Shown here one piece after another: positions 46,050 to 57,965 of a stretch of 64,000 bases of DNA; within the stretch, counting starts at the first letter, position 1, and every line of letters begins with the position of its first letter. Location of the stretch: assembly GCF_021130785.1 (NCBI RefSeq), contig NC_060215.1, positions 115,468,501 through 115,532,500 on the forward strand, written 5' to 3'. Both the position numbers and the translations under genes were made by a program. The DNA comes from Homalodisca vitripennis (taxonomy: Eukaryota > Arthropoda > Insecta > Hemiptera > Cicadellidae). The notes below the pieces were generated by a model. It was given only the letters and a program-made list of their open reading frames with translations. It searched no databases and was not told the DNA's origin.

Positions 46050-47115
46050 ACAGTTTGCATGGACTAATAAACTCAAGCTGGTGGATTAAAGTTTGTCTGG
46101 GCTACCAAACACAACCAGCAGTAGATCACAGGTTGTATGGACTAATAAACTCAAGCTGCTGGATTAACAGTTAGTCTGGGCTACCAAACACAAGCTGCAG
46201 TAGATCACAGTTTGCATGGACTAATAAACACAAGCTGGTGGATTAAAGTTTGTCTGGGCTACCAAACACAAGCTGCAGTAGATCACAGTTTGTATGGACT
46301 AATAAACTGAAGCTGCGGGATTACAGTTTGTGTGGGCTACCAAACACAAGCTGCAGTAGATCACAGTTTGTATGGACTAATAAACTCAAGCTGCTGGATT
46401 ACAGTTTGTCTGGGCTACCAAACACAAGCTGCAGTAGATCACGGGTTGTATGGACTAATAAACTGAAGCTGCGGGATTACAGTTTTGTGTGGGCTACCAA
46501 ACACAAGCTGCAGTAGATCACAGTTTGTATGGACTAATAAACTCAAGCTGCGGGATTACAGTTTGTGTGGGCTACCAAACACAAGCTGCAGTAGATCACA
46601 GTTTGTATGGACTAATAAACTCAAGCTGCTGGATTACAGTTTGTCTGGGCTACCAAACACAACCTGCAGTAGATCACAGATTGTATGGACTAATAAACTC
46701 AAGCTGCTGGATTACAGTTAGTCTGGGCTACCAAACACAAGCTGCAGTAGATCACAGTTTGTATGGACTAATAAACTCAAGCTGCTGGATTACAGTTAGT
46801 CTGGGCTACCAAACACAAGCTGCAGTAGATCACAGTTTGTATGGACTAATAAACTCAAGCTGCTGGATTACAGTTAGTCTGGGCTACCAAACACAAGCTG
46901 CAGTAGATCACGGGTTGTATGGACTAATAAACTGAAGCTGCGGGATTACAGTTTGTCTGGGCTACCAAACACAAGCTGCAGTAGATCACAGTTTGTATGG
47001 ACTAATAAACTCATGCTGCTGGATTACAGTTAGTCTGGGCTACCAAACACAAGCTGCAGTAGATCACAGTATGTATGAACTAATAAACTCTGGATTAGTG
47101 TTTGGATGGACTAAC
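46050..47115 (+). repeat. 78-bp minisatellite, about 14 copies, dimeric unit
   Basis: The word ggactaataaac recurs at 46061, 46139, 46218, 46296, 46374, 46452, 46531, 46609, 46687, 46765, 46843, 46921 and 46999, with a variant at 47077: a 78-bp period with two 79-bp units. Each unit is two related halves of 38 and 40 bp, one reading gtttgtatggactaataaac and the other gtttgtctgggctaccaaac, each followed by a caagctgc block and ending near ttaca/tcaca. Because 78 is a multiple of three, two forward frames stay open and give ORFs up to 148 codons. These are repeat translations with no start-to-stop logic outside the array. Confidence 0.95.
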
Positions 47116-48480
47116 AGTATATATCAAACATTCAAAATTTCAGCACAATATCGTAAAATTGTAACGCATCGATTTTAAAGAGGAATGGATACACAGACAT
47201 ATCTTGTTCACTCATCTGTACAGACTTGCCACATTCTTGTTATATATATTCTAATGGGAACCCGATAGATATTTCGGTAGAATAATTTTATATTGTTTCA
47301 TTATTACAACCATCTTTCTTCTGAACGTCTCAATCTTCATAGGCAGTACGGTGTGGATTGAGGAGGGAGTGGGGCGTCTCTTACCATACAAATAATTAAT
47401 AAATCCTACATATATGAAAGTTAAATTCGCTATTAAGTCCTTGAAAATATTATTAATATTGAAAATATATTTCGCTATTAAGGCTTGATTGAGCAAATAT
47501 TTGAGAAAGGAAAACTGGTTTTTATTTCAGTTGATTAAAAACTGAAATAATTTTCCAATAAAGTTGAAATTATTTTTTAGAAAGAATTTTAGTTACAAGA
47601 GTTTTTACTCTGAAAGTATTATTAAACATTCACAGAAATTATTGTTTAATTTGTATTTTGAAATCGTTATAACAAACTTTATACATTAATCTATTTACTA
47701 GATGTTATAAATGGTCTGTGGATAACGATGTAGACCTTTCATAAAACAACCTTCTGTGTTTATTTATGTCGTTATTATTGTATTTTACCTTATTTATTGT
47801 TACTTATGCATGACCATAGATTCTTGTAGTTTTTTTAATAATGTTTTGGCATCGTTTATGTTAGTGAATCCTTCTGCGTAGGATACGTATGAAGGTAAAC
47901 ATATTCAAATGTGAGTTTTAAAATATCTTAAAATACCCGTGAACGTTTCATTTTAAAAAGGTCTTGAAGGGTCTAAGAAGTCCTGTTTTCTAGTGCTTAT
48001 GATTCCAAGAGCTGGAATGATAAAGAAGGATTGGTAGCCTTAACTGGGCCTAAATAACAGAAAATTTGTCATAATGTATTTCTTCTAAGGCCATTCTAAG
48101 ATTTCTTTCAAATAGTTATATCGTTCCTAAACGAGCTTTTATGAAAATGTTGTTAGTTAATTGACTTAGTTGGTTAGCCCATCAAAATGTGTATTTTTTG
48201 TAATTTTGTGAAATAAAAAAATTTATATTTTTAATGGTATAGCTGGAATAATATTTTTGCCATGCCACGATTTGTCAGAAGTCGGATGGCAAAAGTAAAT
48301 TATATTTGAGAGTGACAATTGTACTGTCGCTGACAAATATTCAAGTGGACATATTGGTATACGCGAAAACGAATAAGTGACCTTAGATTCCATGAGTGCC
48401 CTTCAACTACTCGTACTTTTATTCCTAATTAATTAAAACGCTAATTCAAACAATTCAAAGTAAATTTATAATTCGAACCA
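47116..48480. other. AT-rich spacer
   Basis: No supported gene. The minus ORF 47251-47496 is AT-rich and unrecognised. Confidence 0.5.
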
Positions 48481-48749
48481 TTTTTTACTTTAATTTCTCT
48501 TCCCGACGGGGGCCAGAACTTCGGTCTCTTTCTGACATGATAGTCCTCGTGCTCCTGGTCCACCTCGCCACCCCATCCACGGTTCTCGACAAGGAAGAGC
48601 ATTGCAGTCCCATTACGAATGCAACGCACGCGGCGGTGGGTGATGCGGGGTGGTGGGGCCAGGGGATGTTGGGGGGTGACAGAGATTAATTGGATTCATT
48701 TCACGCGCCCCTACCTCCCCCTCCCCCCTCCCACCCGATGATTTACCAG
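48481..48749. promoter_or_regulatory. GC-rich region with C-rich tract upstream of candidate exon
   Basis: This is one of the most GC-rich parts of the window (48600-48740), with a G-rich stretch (48638-48678) followed by a long pyrimidine tract ctacctccccctcccccctc (48711-48730). The tract leads into TTTACCAG at 48742-48749 and would make a strong polypyrimidine tract for a 3' splice site. A taattggatt word (48687-48696) is of homeodomain type. It may be the intron end of the exon that follows, a GC-rich promoter, or both. Confidence 0.3.
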
Positions 48750-48930
48750 CGCACAATGTGGTAGGCTTGATTTATCTACGAGCGCAGCAAACTCGGACAC
48801 AGCCGACATGGACGCCGCATTGGGCACTGGGCACCAGGCACCGGGCACCGGGCAGTGCCGGATCCAACTCATCTCAAATTTTAGTCCCGACTTTTCGCAA
48901 GCCCAACAAAATCCACTCACGTGTACTTAA
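48750..48930 (+). CDS. Candidate terminal coding exon, unidentified
   Basis: After the pyrimidine tract and CAG, one plus frame stays open from 48742 to TAA at 48928-48930, with an internal ATG at 48808 (40 codons to stop). It includes LDLSTSAANSDTADMDAALG, a Gly/Thr/Pro-rich run over the gggcacc repeats (48825-48855) and ISNFSPDFSQAQQNP near the end. This Ser/Asn/Gln/Asp-rich composition is common in disordered tails of transcription factors. Overlapping frames (48758-49039 plus, 48711-48920 minus) look less natural. The exon would start with one base completing a codon (phase 2 intron). No family is recognised. Confidence 0.33.
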
Positions 48931-49900
48931 CACGATAGTGAGAGAGCTAACATCAATTACTAACTATTTCTTGCACTTGTATTTGTATTTCGCAGCAAAT
49001 ATACTTACTGTAATTAATAGAAATCTAAAAACATTTTAAATCCTCACTTTTTCTTTAATTTTTATGTTTTAAAAATGATTGTTTACTTTAGTTAACATTG
49101 AATGTTATCAAGAACAACATATTATCTATAAACTAAATATTTATTACTTACTAACATTGAATAAACAGAGTTAATGATTCAAAATTAACATCGCTTTTTC
49201 ATCACGTTATTGAACGTTCATACGTGCTATAGTAGAGCATAACAATACTTTCTTTGCTAAAAATTGGTAATTTACGTAATTGTATACATTATTGGCAAAA
49301 TGAAAACCAGATATCGAAATACTTTTGTATATCAACTTGTAAACCATCGAACGCCATTTTTAAGTGAACTTAAACCATGCTTGGACTTAGATTTGCTTTT
49401 ATTAACATTGATGATGTCCGATAGTAATATTTTTAATCTTTTAAGATAAAAAATACAGTTTACAGCCGCTGAAGTATATGTACGAGTATATATAGCTTTC
49501 ACATTCTCAATTCACCCGACCTTGACCAACCCCTCAGTATCATTATACACATTAGACATTGAGAAACTCAGAAAATGTACAAAATCTGTTGCTCCCAGTT
49601 GTAAGATACATGATTTAATATTTCGCCGATTCACAATAAAAATCGTATCATTTTTTACTGTGAAAGAAAAACTAATAATCCGAACAAATATTTATTTAAT
49701 GATTATAACAAAGAAATCTAGATTATATCATTCAGTGGACAAAATTTAGTTCATTCGTTGGGAATCCGAAACCGATAAATTAGTTAAGAAATTTTAAGTT
49801 TATATATATATATGTGTAAAACTGTTCCAGTATAATTGCTATCGTTGCTAATATAATATAATAATTATTAACATTCCCGTAATAATAGACTCGACTGAGA
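48931..49900. other. AT-rich spacer
   Basis: Nothing recognised; a short TA run lies at 49802-49813. Confidence 0.5.
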
Positions 49901-49904
49901 TTGA

Positions 49905-50345
49905 TGTGACAGCCGAAGGAACCATCGTAATTGGACACGAATTAGCCTCTTTGTCGAGCAGTAACAGCCCCGTACTTCATAACCCCCCCCCCCCCAAGGC
50001 ACCCCTCACCACCACGCCACGCCGCGCCGTTCCACACAAACAGAGCACAGCATGCAACACGCTCGTTCCAAATGAAAATGGATGCTGGGATTTATGAACT
50101 AGCGATGATGTAACTGCGTAACTATCAGCACCACCTGCCAGGTGAGGGGTTGTGGGGGGGAGCTGTGTGGGTGTCGGGGGGGCAACACTCCATTCAACCC
50201 CAAACATTCTGTTTTACATAATTTATTGGACTATTCTTACTGCACAATGGACACTGCTACATTTGCGCCTATTGTTGTCAGCGATCCATAACGCAGTGTC
50301 CGGGCGAGGTGTTCGCCGTCCACCCCGGACGACATACAGACCTGG
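49905..50345. promoter_or_regulatory. GC-rich island with double E-box and Sox-type words
   Basis: Features in order are a 13-base C run (49983-49995), a perfect dyad of E-boxes CACCTG-C-CAGGTG (50132-50144), a G-rich stretch (50145-50182), and opposed Sox-type words ACAATGG (50244-50250) and CTATTGTT (50269-50276). Snail/Scratch-family zinc fingers and bHLH factors bind CAGGTG cores. ORFs on both strands (49906-50097, 49977-50207, 50152-50379) are low-complexity Pro/Gly/Thr translations. A neural or mesodermal enhancer is a reasonable guess, with no direct proof. Confidence 0.35.
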
Positions 50346-51248
50346 AAACATTTTCGTTCGTCAAAATGAAACAAAATAATAAATCTTGTTTTTAAACTTA
50401 TTTACCTGGAACATAATAGCTGAAAAATACGTAGTGATGTTTTTGTTTCTCAATATCTTATAACAGTAGTTTTCGAGAATCATAAACCCGTGTATATAAA
50501 ACTTTTTATATTCTGTTATATATGTCTTTGGAATTTTTATTAAGTTGAATGTTATTTAACATTTTATTTAATAAATTCTTAGTTTTTGTCGTGCGTGCAT
50601 CGTTGACTTGATGTTACATACATAAATGTTTTAGATGACAATCAGAAAGGGCTAATTCTGAAGTGTGTGTCCAATAATTATACATAGTTACTTAATCCTA
50701 ATATGAGCACAGACAAAATGTGTATAAGTATTATCTTGAACTAATCTATAATAAACTACGCTGCCTAAAAATTATAGAATATGCGAAAAATGTTAATGCA
50801 TTTGTTTTTAACTTTTTTACTTGTAAGTGTATGCATACGACATTAAAAACTACTTCAAAGTTCTCTAATACAGCCATTGACTCACAATCATCCCATGGAA
50901 TTTTTTATTATATTATATGTTTATAATAAATAAACAAAACTGTTACGCTTGCGTCAGTTCTATGAACTTAGAAGATGGGCTTATAACACGCTATTAAATT
51001 TTTTGGATGCAGTAGGCTATACATTATTGTATAGAATTATGGTAAACATTTTATTCATTCTGTTAATTTTATGTTTCATATTTATTAAGGGATTTGAAAT
51101 TACTGATTTAAAACTCATTTCATTTTTCAGTCCGTGATAGTTGCTCATATTTAGTTACCGCCAAGCTTTTGCACACGTCAATCTCATGCATTTCTGTTTT
51201 AAATCATAGACAATAAATAATAAATTACCTGTCGAATCAGATTTGAAA

Positions 51249-51249
<1 letters not shown>
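50346..51249. other. AT-rich spacer
   Basis: Nothing recognised; ORFs at 50720-50926 and 50949-51137 look like chance openings. Confidence 0.5.

Positions 51250-51292
<43 letters not shown>
51250..51292. repeat. (TA)n microsatellite
   Basis: Uninterrupted TA run of about 43 bases. Confidence 0.95.
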
Positions 51293-51296
<4 letters not shown>

Positions 51297-51802
51297 CAAT
51301 ACGGTGGTGAATAGGTAGTACCGGACACTAGAGTGCGAGTGATGCGTTATTTCCCTAAACGTACCTCCTAGGTCTGGCTGTCGAAACGTGCTGTGCGTAG
51401 CATGAGACTTCTCTGTTCTGCCATTTCCGGGCTTTATATAGTAAGAAACTAATAATATGATTCGTAAATTGATTGAATTCCTTACTGGTGATCAATAATG
51501 TTTATTACCTTAACATTTGGAGGAGAACACCGCACTAAGTGAAGAATGAGTATCGTAGAATTACAGTTACAAGGCTTAAGTAGTTTGAGGATCGAATATT
51601 AAATATATATTATTATTGAAAATTTGGCTCTTTGGAAAACATTTATAAATTATTTTTACTAATCTGTTATTACTGAGCAAGTTTTACTACCTGAATTGAT
51701 GACTATTTCTAAAAGCAACAACAGAAACCTTAAACTTTAAATTGATATGAAAGTTATTCTACTTATATCATACTAGTATAAAGTATGGTTGGATTGATGT
51801 GC

Positions 51803-52014
51803 TTAACCCCTAAAATCAAAGAGTAATCGAGATTGTGATATTCTCACATCATTACCTGAGCTATTAAAAGGTTAAATTAGCTAGTATATCAGTCGTTTCA
51901 CCTGTAGCAGCCTAGTGTTGTCATGTGGACACATCAGCACAATGCAGTATTTACTCCCGAGCCTCAGTAATTACTATTAAATCTCAGTTAATTACCTGAG
52001 CCGATAAGGGTTAA
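51803..52014. mobile_element. Possible TTAA-flanked MITE (piggyBac-like)
   Basis: TTAACCCCTAAAATC at 51803 and GATAAGGGTTAA ending at 52014 form short inverted ends (CCCyTA) flanked on both sides by TTAA, the target duplicated by piggyBac-type elements. The interior is about 204 bp and non-coding. It contains a second, diverged copy of the right end, attacctgagctattaaaagg (51852-51871) against attacctgagccgataaggg (51991-52010). The terminal match is short, so chance is possible. Confidence 0.35.
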
Positions 52015-53139
52015 GGTGGTATCCATAAGCTTTTAGTAGGGTTAATTTTATTTTTATTTCAAAGCCATATCCGTTCAAGATAACTTCACTGAACACTGAA
52101 AAAGTATTTAAATATTTCTTTATTACCTCACAGGGAATATAAGTATTTAAAGTATGAAGTTTTGGCAATTTGAGGATAGGCTTAAAGTATAATGGCTGAC
52201 GATTAAATTTAAATTTGTACTGTGTAGATTTTTTTAATCATTCATGATTTAGGGAAATAACATGAAAAAATTAAATGTAACATAAGAAAATGTCATGTGT
52301 TATAGTAACATTTTTCTTAAAGAAACCAAGTTTTTAAATAAATACACAGATGTTATCCTTTTCAGCTGTCTGTCATATGCATGCCTTAAAAAGCCATATA
52401 CTTGTATTCGTGAAGTGATTAAAATATTTTTCTGTATTCCTGTCTCCAGAATCTTTAAAGCTTCCGGCCAATTGTTTAATTTAAAAACATTATTTAAAAA
52501 AATCTATCATATTAAACACAAATACGTATTATACTCAGTGTTACGTTTCACTTCGAATTTAGGGCTTGTCCGCATTGCTGGCTTCTGAAATTTCAGTATA
52601 CTAAAAAATATTTCATCCGAATACAGCGATATTTTACAATTATCCCCACATGACAAGAATGATGGGGTCTCCGATGTTAGTGTTCTGTTCGAGATCAAAA
52701 GTTAAATAGTACATCAAAAATACCACACAATTTTGAATATATAGCACTGTACACTCATTTTATTATTTCAGTGAGCAATAAAAAATAACTTGGATTTTGG
52801 CTTCAGAGACTCGACTCGCCACTTTCATTACACTATGAAAATTTGCAAATGATGTCCTTCTATCTAATGGTTCCTCACTAGTAAACTGCTATGGTCTCCC
52901 ACTTTAAGGATACGCCCTAATGGTATTCAAAAATCTACAACTGGAATCTCAAAACTGTAAAACCCATGATATTTAACATAGCCATTTACACTATCGCAAA
53001 TTTTGTACTTATAAACTGTATATCCCTCCGAATTAAGATCTTGTACTTACTGTACATTCAGATTACATGCTGAATTAAAAAAATCGAAAGTACTTTTGAA
53101 CGTGCGGATGTATTCCAATAATTTATCTCAGGAGTCCTA
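52015..53139. other. AT-rich spacer
   Basis: No supported gene. ORFs at 52295-52698 on both strands lack recognised features. Confidence 0.45.
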
Positions 53140-53212
53140 GAATTACAATTGGAAGGAGTTGCTAATAGCACTTTTAAAATTTGAGTGAAGCCCTGGGTAA
53201 CAGCTAGTATTC
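53140..53212 (+). mobile_element. Possible transposon 3' terminus
   Basis: TGAAGCCCTGGGTAACAGCTAGTATT (53184-53209) closely resembles the aagccgcgggtaacagctagt-type 3' ends found on many insect repeats, often assigned to RTE-like LINEs and dependent elements. The 5' limit cannot be set; the preceding 250 bases are mildly GC-richer and may belong to it. Confidence 0.35.
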
Positions 53213-54183
53213 AATAAAGCTTAATAGTAAGAACGCAAAATGTTGAAACTAACTTTCCAAGTTTTCTGTGGCATGTAATCTGATACTAATATTATTCGTT
53301 GCTCATGTTGACCGTGGTTTAAAATGAAGCACTTTTTCTTTAAAATTTATTTTTCCAGTAATAATTAATAATTAATCAAATTAAATTTAAAGTTGATTAG
53401 AAATGTTTTAAAACTTATTGCGGAAACCATTGTTATTGATTATTGTTATTGTCATTATATTGATATTGTTTGTTTCAAAATATAAGCACTTTTACACCTC
53501 CATTAAAGAAGTTCTCATTGAATTAAATAAATTGAGTAAAATAATGTAATTCGAAAAGAATTATAACATTAAGAAACATATATAAAAAGTCATATATTTA
53601 GATTAGTACAATGATCATATATGTTCATGTTAATCTTCTCTTTCTTAACATTTTTCTCTCAATATTATCTATATAAAGAGTTTTTATTTTTAAATTTCTA
53701 TTCATTTAGTGGTATAAATAACACACATTTTCAAAAACTTCTGTGACATAAGAGAATAGTACTCAATCCATATTATGACTTAGTTAAACATTCATGTAAT
53801 TTTATTTGAATTCATGTGAGATAAATAAGAAACAAAATTGCACAGTCTCACGTAGTCTAATTTACAGTAAAATAACTATTTTTTAATAAATACTTAGTGT
53901 TAAGAAGTGTCAATTTCCAATTCACATTCAAAGTTCTTCTTCATACCATACAAAATTTGAGTTTGTGGAGTCGGTTTGAAAATCTTAGGACGTGGCCAAA
54001 AAGAAAATAATTTTAAAATAGTTTTTTACAATTCTTAATACGAGGTAATTTTTTGCTGTCCTTTACCATTAAAATCAATATATTTTGTGAAACTTTAATT
54101 ATGAAACTAAAAAAAACAAGGTATACAATTTTGAAGCTTGGAAATAAAAAATCTAGTACATTAAACTTTACAAATAAAGTTAG
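53213..54183. other. AT-rich spacer
   Basis: Nothing recognised. Confidence 0.5.
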
Positions 54184-54308
54184 TTTACATTAATGATCAT
54201 TAAATGAAATCATATAAAAAGAATATATGTATAGTTTTACACTTTTTACATTAATGATCATTAAATGAAATCATATAAAAAGAATATATGTATAGTTTTA
54301 CACTTTTA
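54184..54308. repeat. 61-bp perfect tandem duplication
   Basis: A 61-base unit beginning tttacattaatgatcattaa occurs twice in a row (from 54184 and 54245) with no difference seen, including the palindrome TTAATGATCATTAA. It is a recent local duplication. Confidence 0.9.
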
Positions 54309-55439
54309 GTCATAGATATTTTATATTTCCTTACTTTCTGACTAATAGTAATATGTTTATAAGTGACTTCTTGTCATTCTCTATAGTGTAGTAAACCAGA
54401 TATAAGGTAGCTTTGTAAGTAACATTTCTTTTTAGCGATATAATTGTTATTCTTTAGACAGTAATAAAAAAAATACAATTAGTAACAAATAACATAAAAT
54501 AATAACAAATAAAATAATTTACTTTATTTCACACAATTTAAGGACAAAGCACTAACTAAATATACGATTCAACACTTTCAAATTCACTTAGAAAAATTAA
54601 TCAGAAATGTTCGACTTGTGTACTCTTTTTAACTAAAAATTATGTTCTACCATCGAAGTACAGTAAAGTATATGATCATTGTTTAGTTTATTGTGTCCAT
54701 TAAAGTTTAAACTTTATTTTAAATGTGTGTTTTTTCTTACTACACTTTAGAAGTTGAAGTGTATGAAAGGGTTATGTGCTCCATATGTGTTTAAATAAAT
54801 GTTATAGTTTTCTTTTGCAATAGTATGTAGCAACTCATCCGGTGTTTTGCTACGGCTGATTTACACGACTTTAACTTTTCAAATTATTAATATCAGTAGT
54901 AATTCATAATAACATTACATTTTTTAACATTCCGTATTTAATTATAACTGATTTAACAGATGCTGGTAAACACTTTCCTTATATAAAATGCTTTACAGTC
55001 TGCACTTCATTATACATATCAGTAGTTGACTAATAACTAAATCATCCTATGTTCAACTATGATCGATTTAAATGATTTATAGCAGTAACTAATAACTCAT
55101 TGATTTTGAGCGTATAGTTCACGAAAAGGCAAACCGATGTGGGTACGGTTTAGGGATCATTAAGGTGTAATATCCACGTTGACGGTGTATGTGTAAAATA
55201 TATGGATCTAAAATGCGTTTATAAATGAAATGTAATTTTAACAATTTTTATAACAAAGGTTTTGTTATAAAAAAGGTTTTAACAATCATCATTTCTTTCT
55301 CTTCAAAACATATAACGCACGCTCTTGGGCTCTTTAGTGTTGGCTATTTTAGTATCCCAGTTTTAAAGTTGTGTGCAAATCACTTGTGCACAGTTTCTAA
55401 ACTAAGTTAGCCATACAAATTAAAACCTAATAAACTATT
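54309..55439. other. AT-rich spacer
   Basis: Nothing recognised. Confidence 0.5.
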
Positions 55440-55640
55440 GGCTTTTAAAAACAAACAGTGTGCAACTGTGGATGATGGGGGTTGGTGAGGAGAGGGGATA
55501 TGTGGGGGGGGCGGTGTTTTAATCGAGGGTTGCGGTCTGCGGACAGTATATGCCCCTGTGCTGGGAGTTGTAATATTAAAGTTACCTCCCTGAGCGAATC
55601 ACGACACCCGACTACAAGGCCACATGTGATTGTCATATCT
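55440..55640. other. GC-rich island, unidentified
   Basis: A G-rich plus strand (ggatatgtggggggggcggtg, about 55496-55516) is followed by a balanced segment with attaaagttacctccctgag (55574-55593). Overlapping 63- and 72-codon ORFs run on opposite strands (55445-55636 minus, 55482-55700 plus), and neither is recognised. It behaves like the other islands and could be a conserved non-coding element or an exon fragment. Confidence 0.25.
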
Positions 55641-57400
55641 AATATTCATTTGAGCCTAAAATTAGGCAAACGTGTTTCAAAGGCTTTTATTCGATTTTAA
55701 ACATTGATTATGAGGACTGCATAAGGGCGATTGAACTGAAATGGTATATTTGTTGTGTTTTTCAAATATGCTCTAGAACACATTTTGATTATAATCAATT
55801 ACTGCAAATATTGTATAAGTATTTTTGGGATAGGTTCACGAAGCAGGTAGAATCGAACAAACTAGCTGGGTGGACTTTTCCGTAGTTAGTTTTAGAATTC
55901 TGCTTATTTCCTGCTTTTTCTGTTTCTTTTATCAAGGGGCTTTCACGAAGTACTTTACACCACATTTGGTGAGAAAGACGGTGGAGCTACCTTCCAATTG
56001 TCATACAACACTATAGCGAAAAATGGTGTTCGATAATTATCTATTCTAAATCCAAGGGCGTAATACTGCGTGTAAAAACGCATATACTGCTGCTTTTAAA
56101 TTATATATAGTAAGAAATTGTAATAATTATTTTTGTTAAATGCATTATAAGAAACTAATAAATTATTATATTATGTGGGCTCAAAATTGATTTTATTTTA
56201 ATAACATGTTGTGTTATACAATATAGTATTTCTGAAAATAAATAAAGAATTATAAGAAATAAGAGCAAATTCCCATTTTGGCGTGTGAAAGCTTGCTTGG
56301 TTTCTGACTTTACTGTTTGTGCATCTATAATGTATTTAGATATAGAAGAAGAAGACTATGTAGCTAAATTCCCTCGGAATGCAAAACACCAACATGGAAG
56401 GATTGCTATTTAACGCAGTATGAAAGAGCGCTGCCCAGATAGCAATACTACAGAAAATTATAGAATAAATTAGGGACTGATCCACTAGCACTACTACGTG
56501 TTAAGTTAGTGAAAGCCGGTGAAAATACTCACGATACCAGATTGTAATGTGGCATTCCTCACCACTGCAGAGGTTAAGAAGCCTCTAGTGAGAAAGTAAA
56601 TTCACCTTCTCGATAAGTACTCAGATACCCTGTGTACGTGTGACTTTTCTTTGGCAAGAGATACTGCCAAGAAAACTACTGCGACTTCTCTGGCTTCACA
56701 AGCCCACGTAACAGTCCAATTTAGTGCTTGTCCCGTATGGGACAGTAAATCGTAGAATTGCTTACTGCCTGCAACATTCAAAATATCCTTTAATTCTTAA
56801 AAGTTTGAGGTGATGCTATCGGTTTCCGGGTGGATATTTTACAATTCACAGTCACAACCTTTTATGGTATCGTTACCAAAGACGGATAAATAGAGGAACT
56901 TGTTTATTTCTCCACAAGGATAATAGGCACTTAAGTAGATATTTTGGACCAAAACCATTGACGATCTGTAAAATCTAAAGGCTAAAAATTAGTGTATTTG
57001 AATTGAAGACTTCAGGGGATGAGTGAAATTGTGTTCATGATTTGTGATTTAAGAAAATGTGAATGATTAAATAGAAGTTAAGACTGTGCCGTTTTTAATA
57101 TAATGTTATTTAAAGAAATTGCATGTTTAAATGGGACCATTTCATTGTCTAAATTATTTTTCATATACGCCAACATTTGTAAGTTCCTAGTAGAAAGATT
57201 TTCAGTTTCTTGCGGTCTTTTGGAAATGTATTTAAATAATTAACAATTATATATAAAATCGATTAAAAGTTAACCCAAGCGACCAAGGATTCTACCACTT
57301 ATAATTCAAACTGATTCAACTAGTATAGTATATGTGATAAACTATCCTGTAGGTAAATATGCACTAATATTTAAGTAACGGAAGAGTCGTATGGGTATAT
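55641..57400. other. AT-rich spacer with a moderate GC patch
   Basis: The segment 56380-56780 is less AT-rich but shows no ORF. It contains an imperfect hairpin CTCAC...AGAGG/CCTCT...GTGAG (about 56555-56594) and TGTCCC-GTAT-GGGACA (56729-56744). It may be an old unrecognised repeat. Confidence 0.4.
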
Positions 57401-57479
57401 GCACTACGTAGTCACAGTGTTTGTGCGTTACGGAAACACGAAATTATAATTGAAATTCCGGTAAATCAGTCGTTTGTGC

Positions 57480-57965
57480 TTGTAACGATTACTGTATTTA
57501 ATTTTAAATAAGCTATTGCTCGTTTTCGAGGCATTTGTCACCATTCGACATTTCCGCTAGACTGAAGCGCTGATCGCATTGTACGCTACATTAACGCCGA
57601 CATGGAACCCCTCCCTGACTGTTCAAGGCGGATTGACTGCAATTTGTAGTTCTTGGACAAATTGAAAACTAAACCCTTGTGCAAGATGTGACCTATTACG
57701 ATCTGTTGTTGTGACGGGGGCAGAATTTATTTCAATATGTTGTGAAATCCGCCATCGGCATTGTCGCCCATTTTTATTTAGAGGGCTGCCGTTTCTCCCC
57801 TACCCCAAATTGCCGTTTAGTTTGGCTCAGTGGAGTTTTCAAATCGATTGTCATAAAACATGAAGTAAACATTTGGATAAATATTTATTCTTGTTCATTC
57901 ATCCCGCGCCAAGCAGATGTATGGATTTCTACTGTTTGGTGGAGGGAAACAACTGTTTGATAAGA
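57480..57965. promoter_or_regulatory. Enhancer-like conserved-element candidate
   Basis: A GC-richer island bounded by AT-rich DNA. Binding-type words are TGTCATAAAA (57849-57858, posterior-Hox type), GTAAACA (57865-57871, forkhead) followed by ggataaatatttattc, GATTGACTGCAATTTG (57632-57647) and TGTGACC (57686-57692). A 72-codon plus ORF (57742-57960) is present but has no recognised domain or splice sites. A regulatory element is more likely than an exon. Confidence 0.3.

Noticed and set aside
46489..46935. 148-codon ORF, the longest in the window
   Set aside because: It is the translation of a 78-bp minisatellite. The neighbouring frame is open as well, and there is no gene-like start, stop or domain.
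23149..48930. Joining the 23149 and 48750 exon candidates into one gene
   Set aside because: The phases are compatible, but that has a one-in-three chance and there is no transcript evidence; the exons are left separate.
49977..50207. 76-codon minus ORF rich in Pro/Gly/Ala
   Set aside because: It runs through a C homopolymer and G-rich low-complexity sequence; no domain.
55840..55870. gaatcgaac word resembling a reverse B box
   Set aside because: Isolated word without the rest of a tRNA-like structure.
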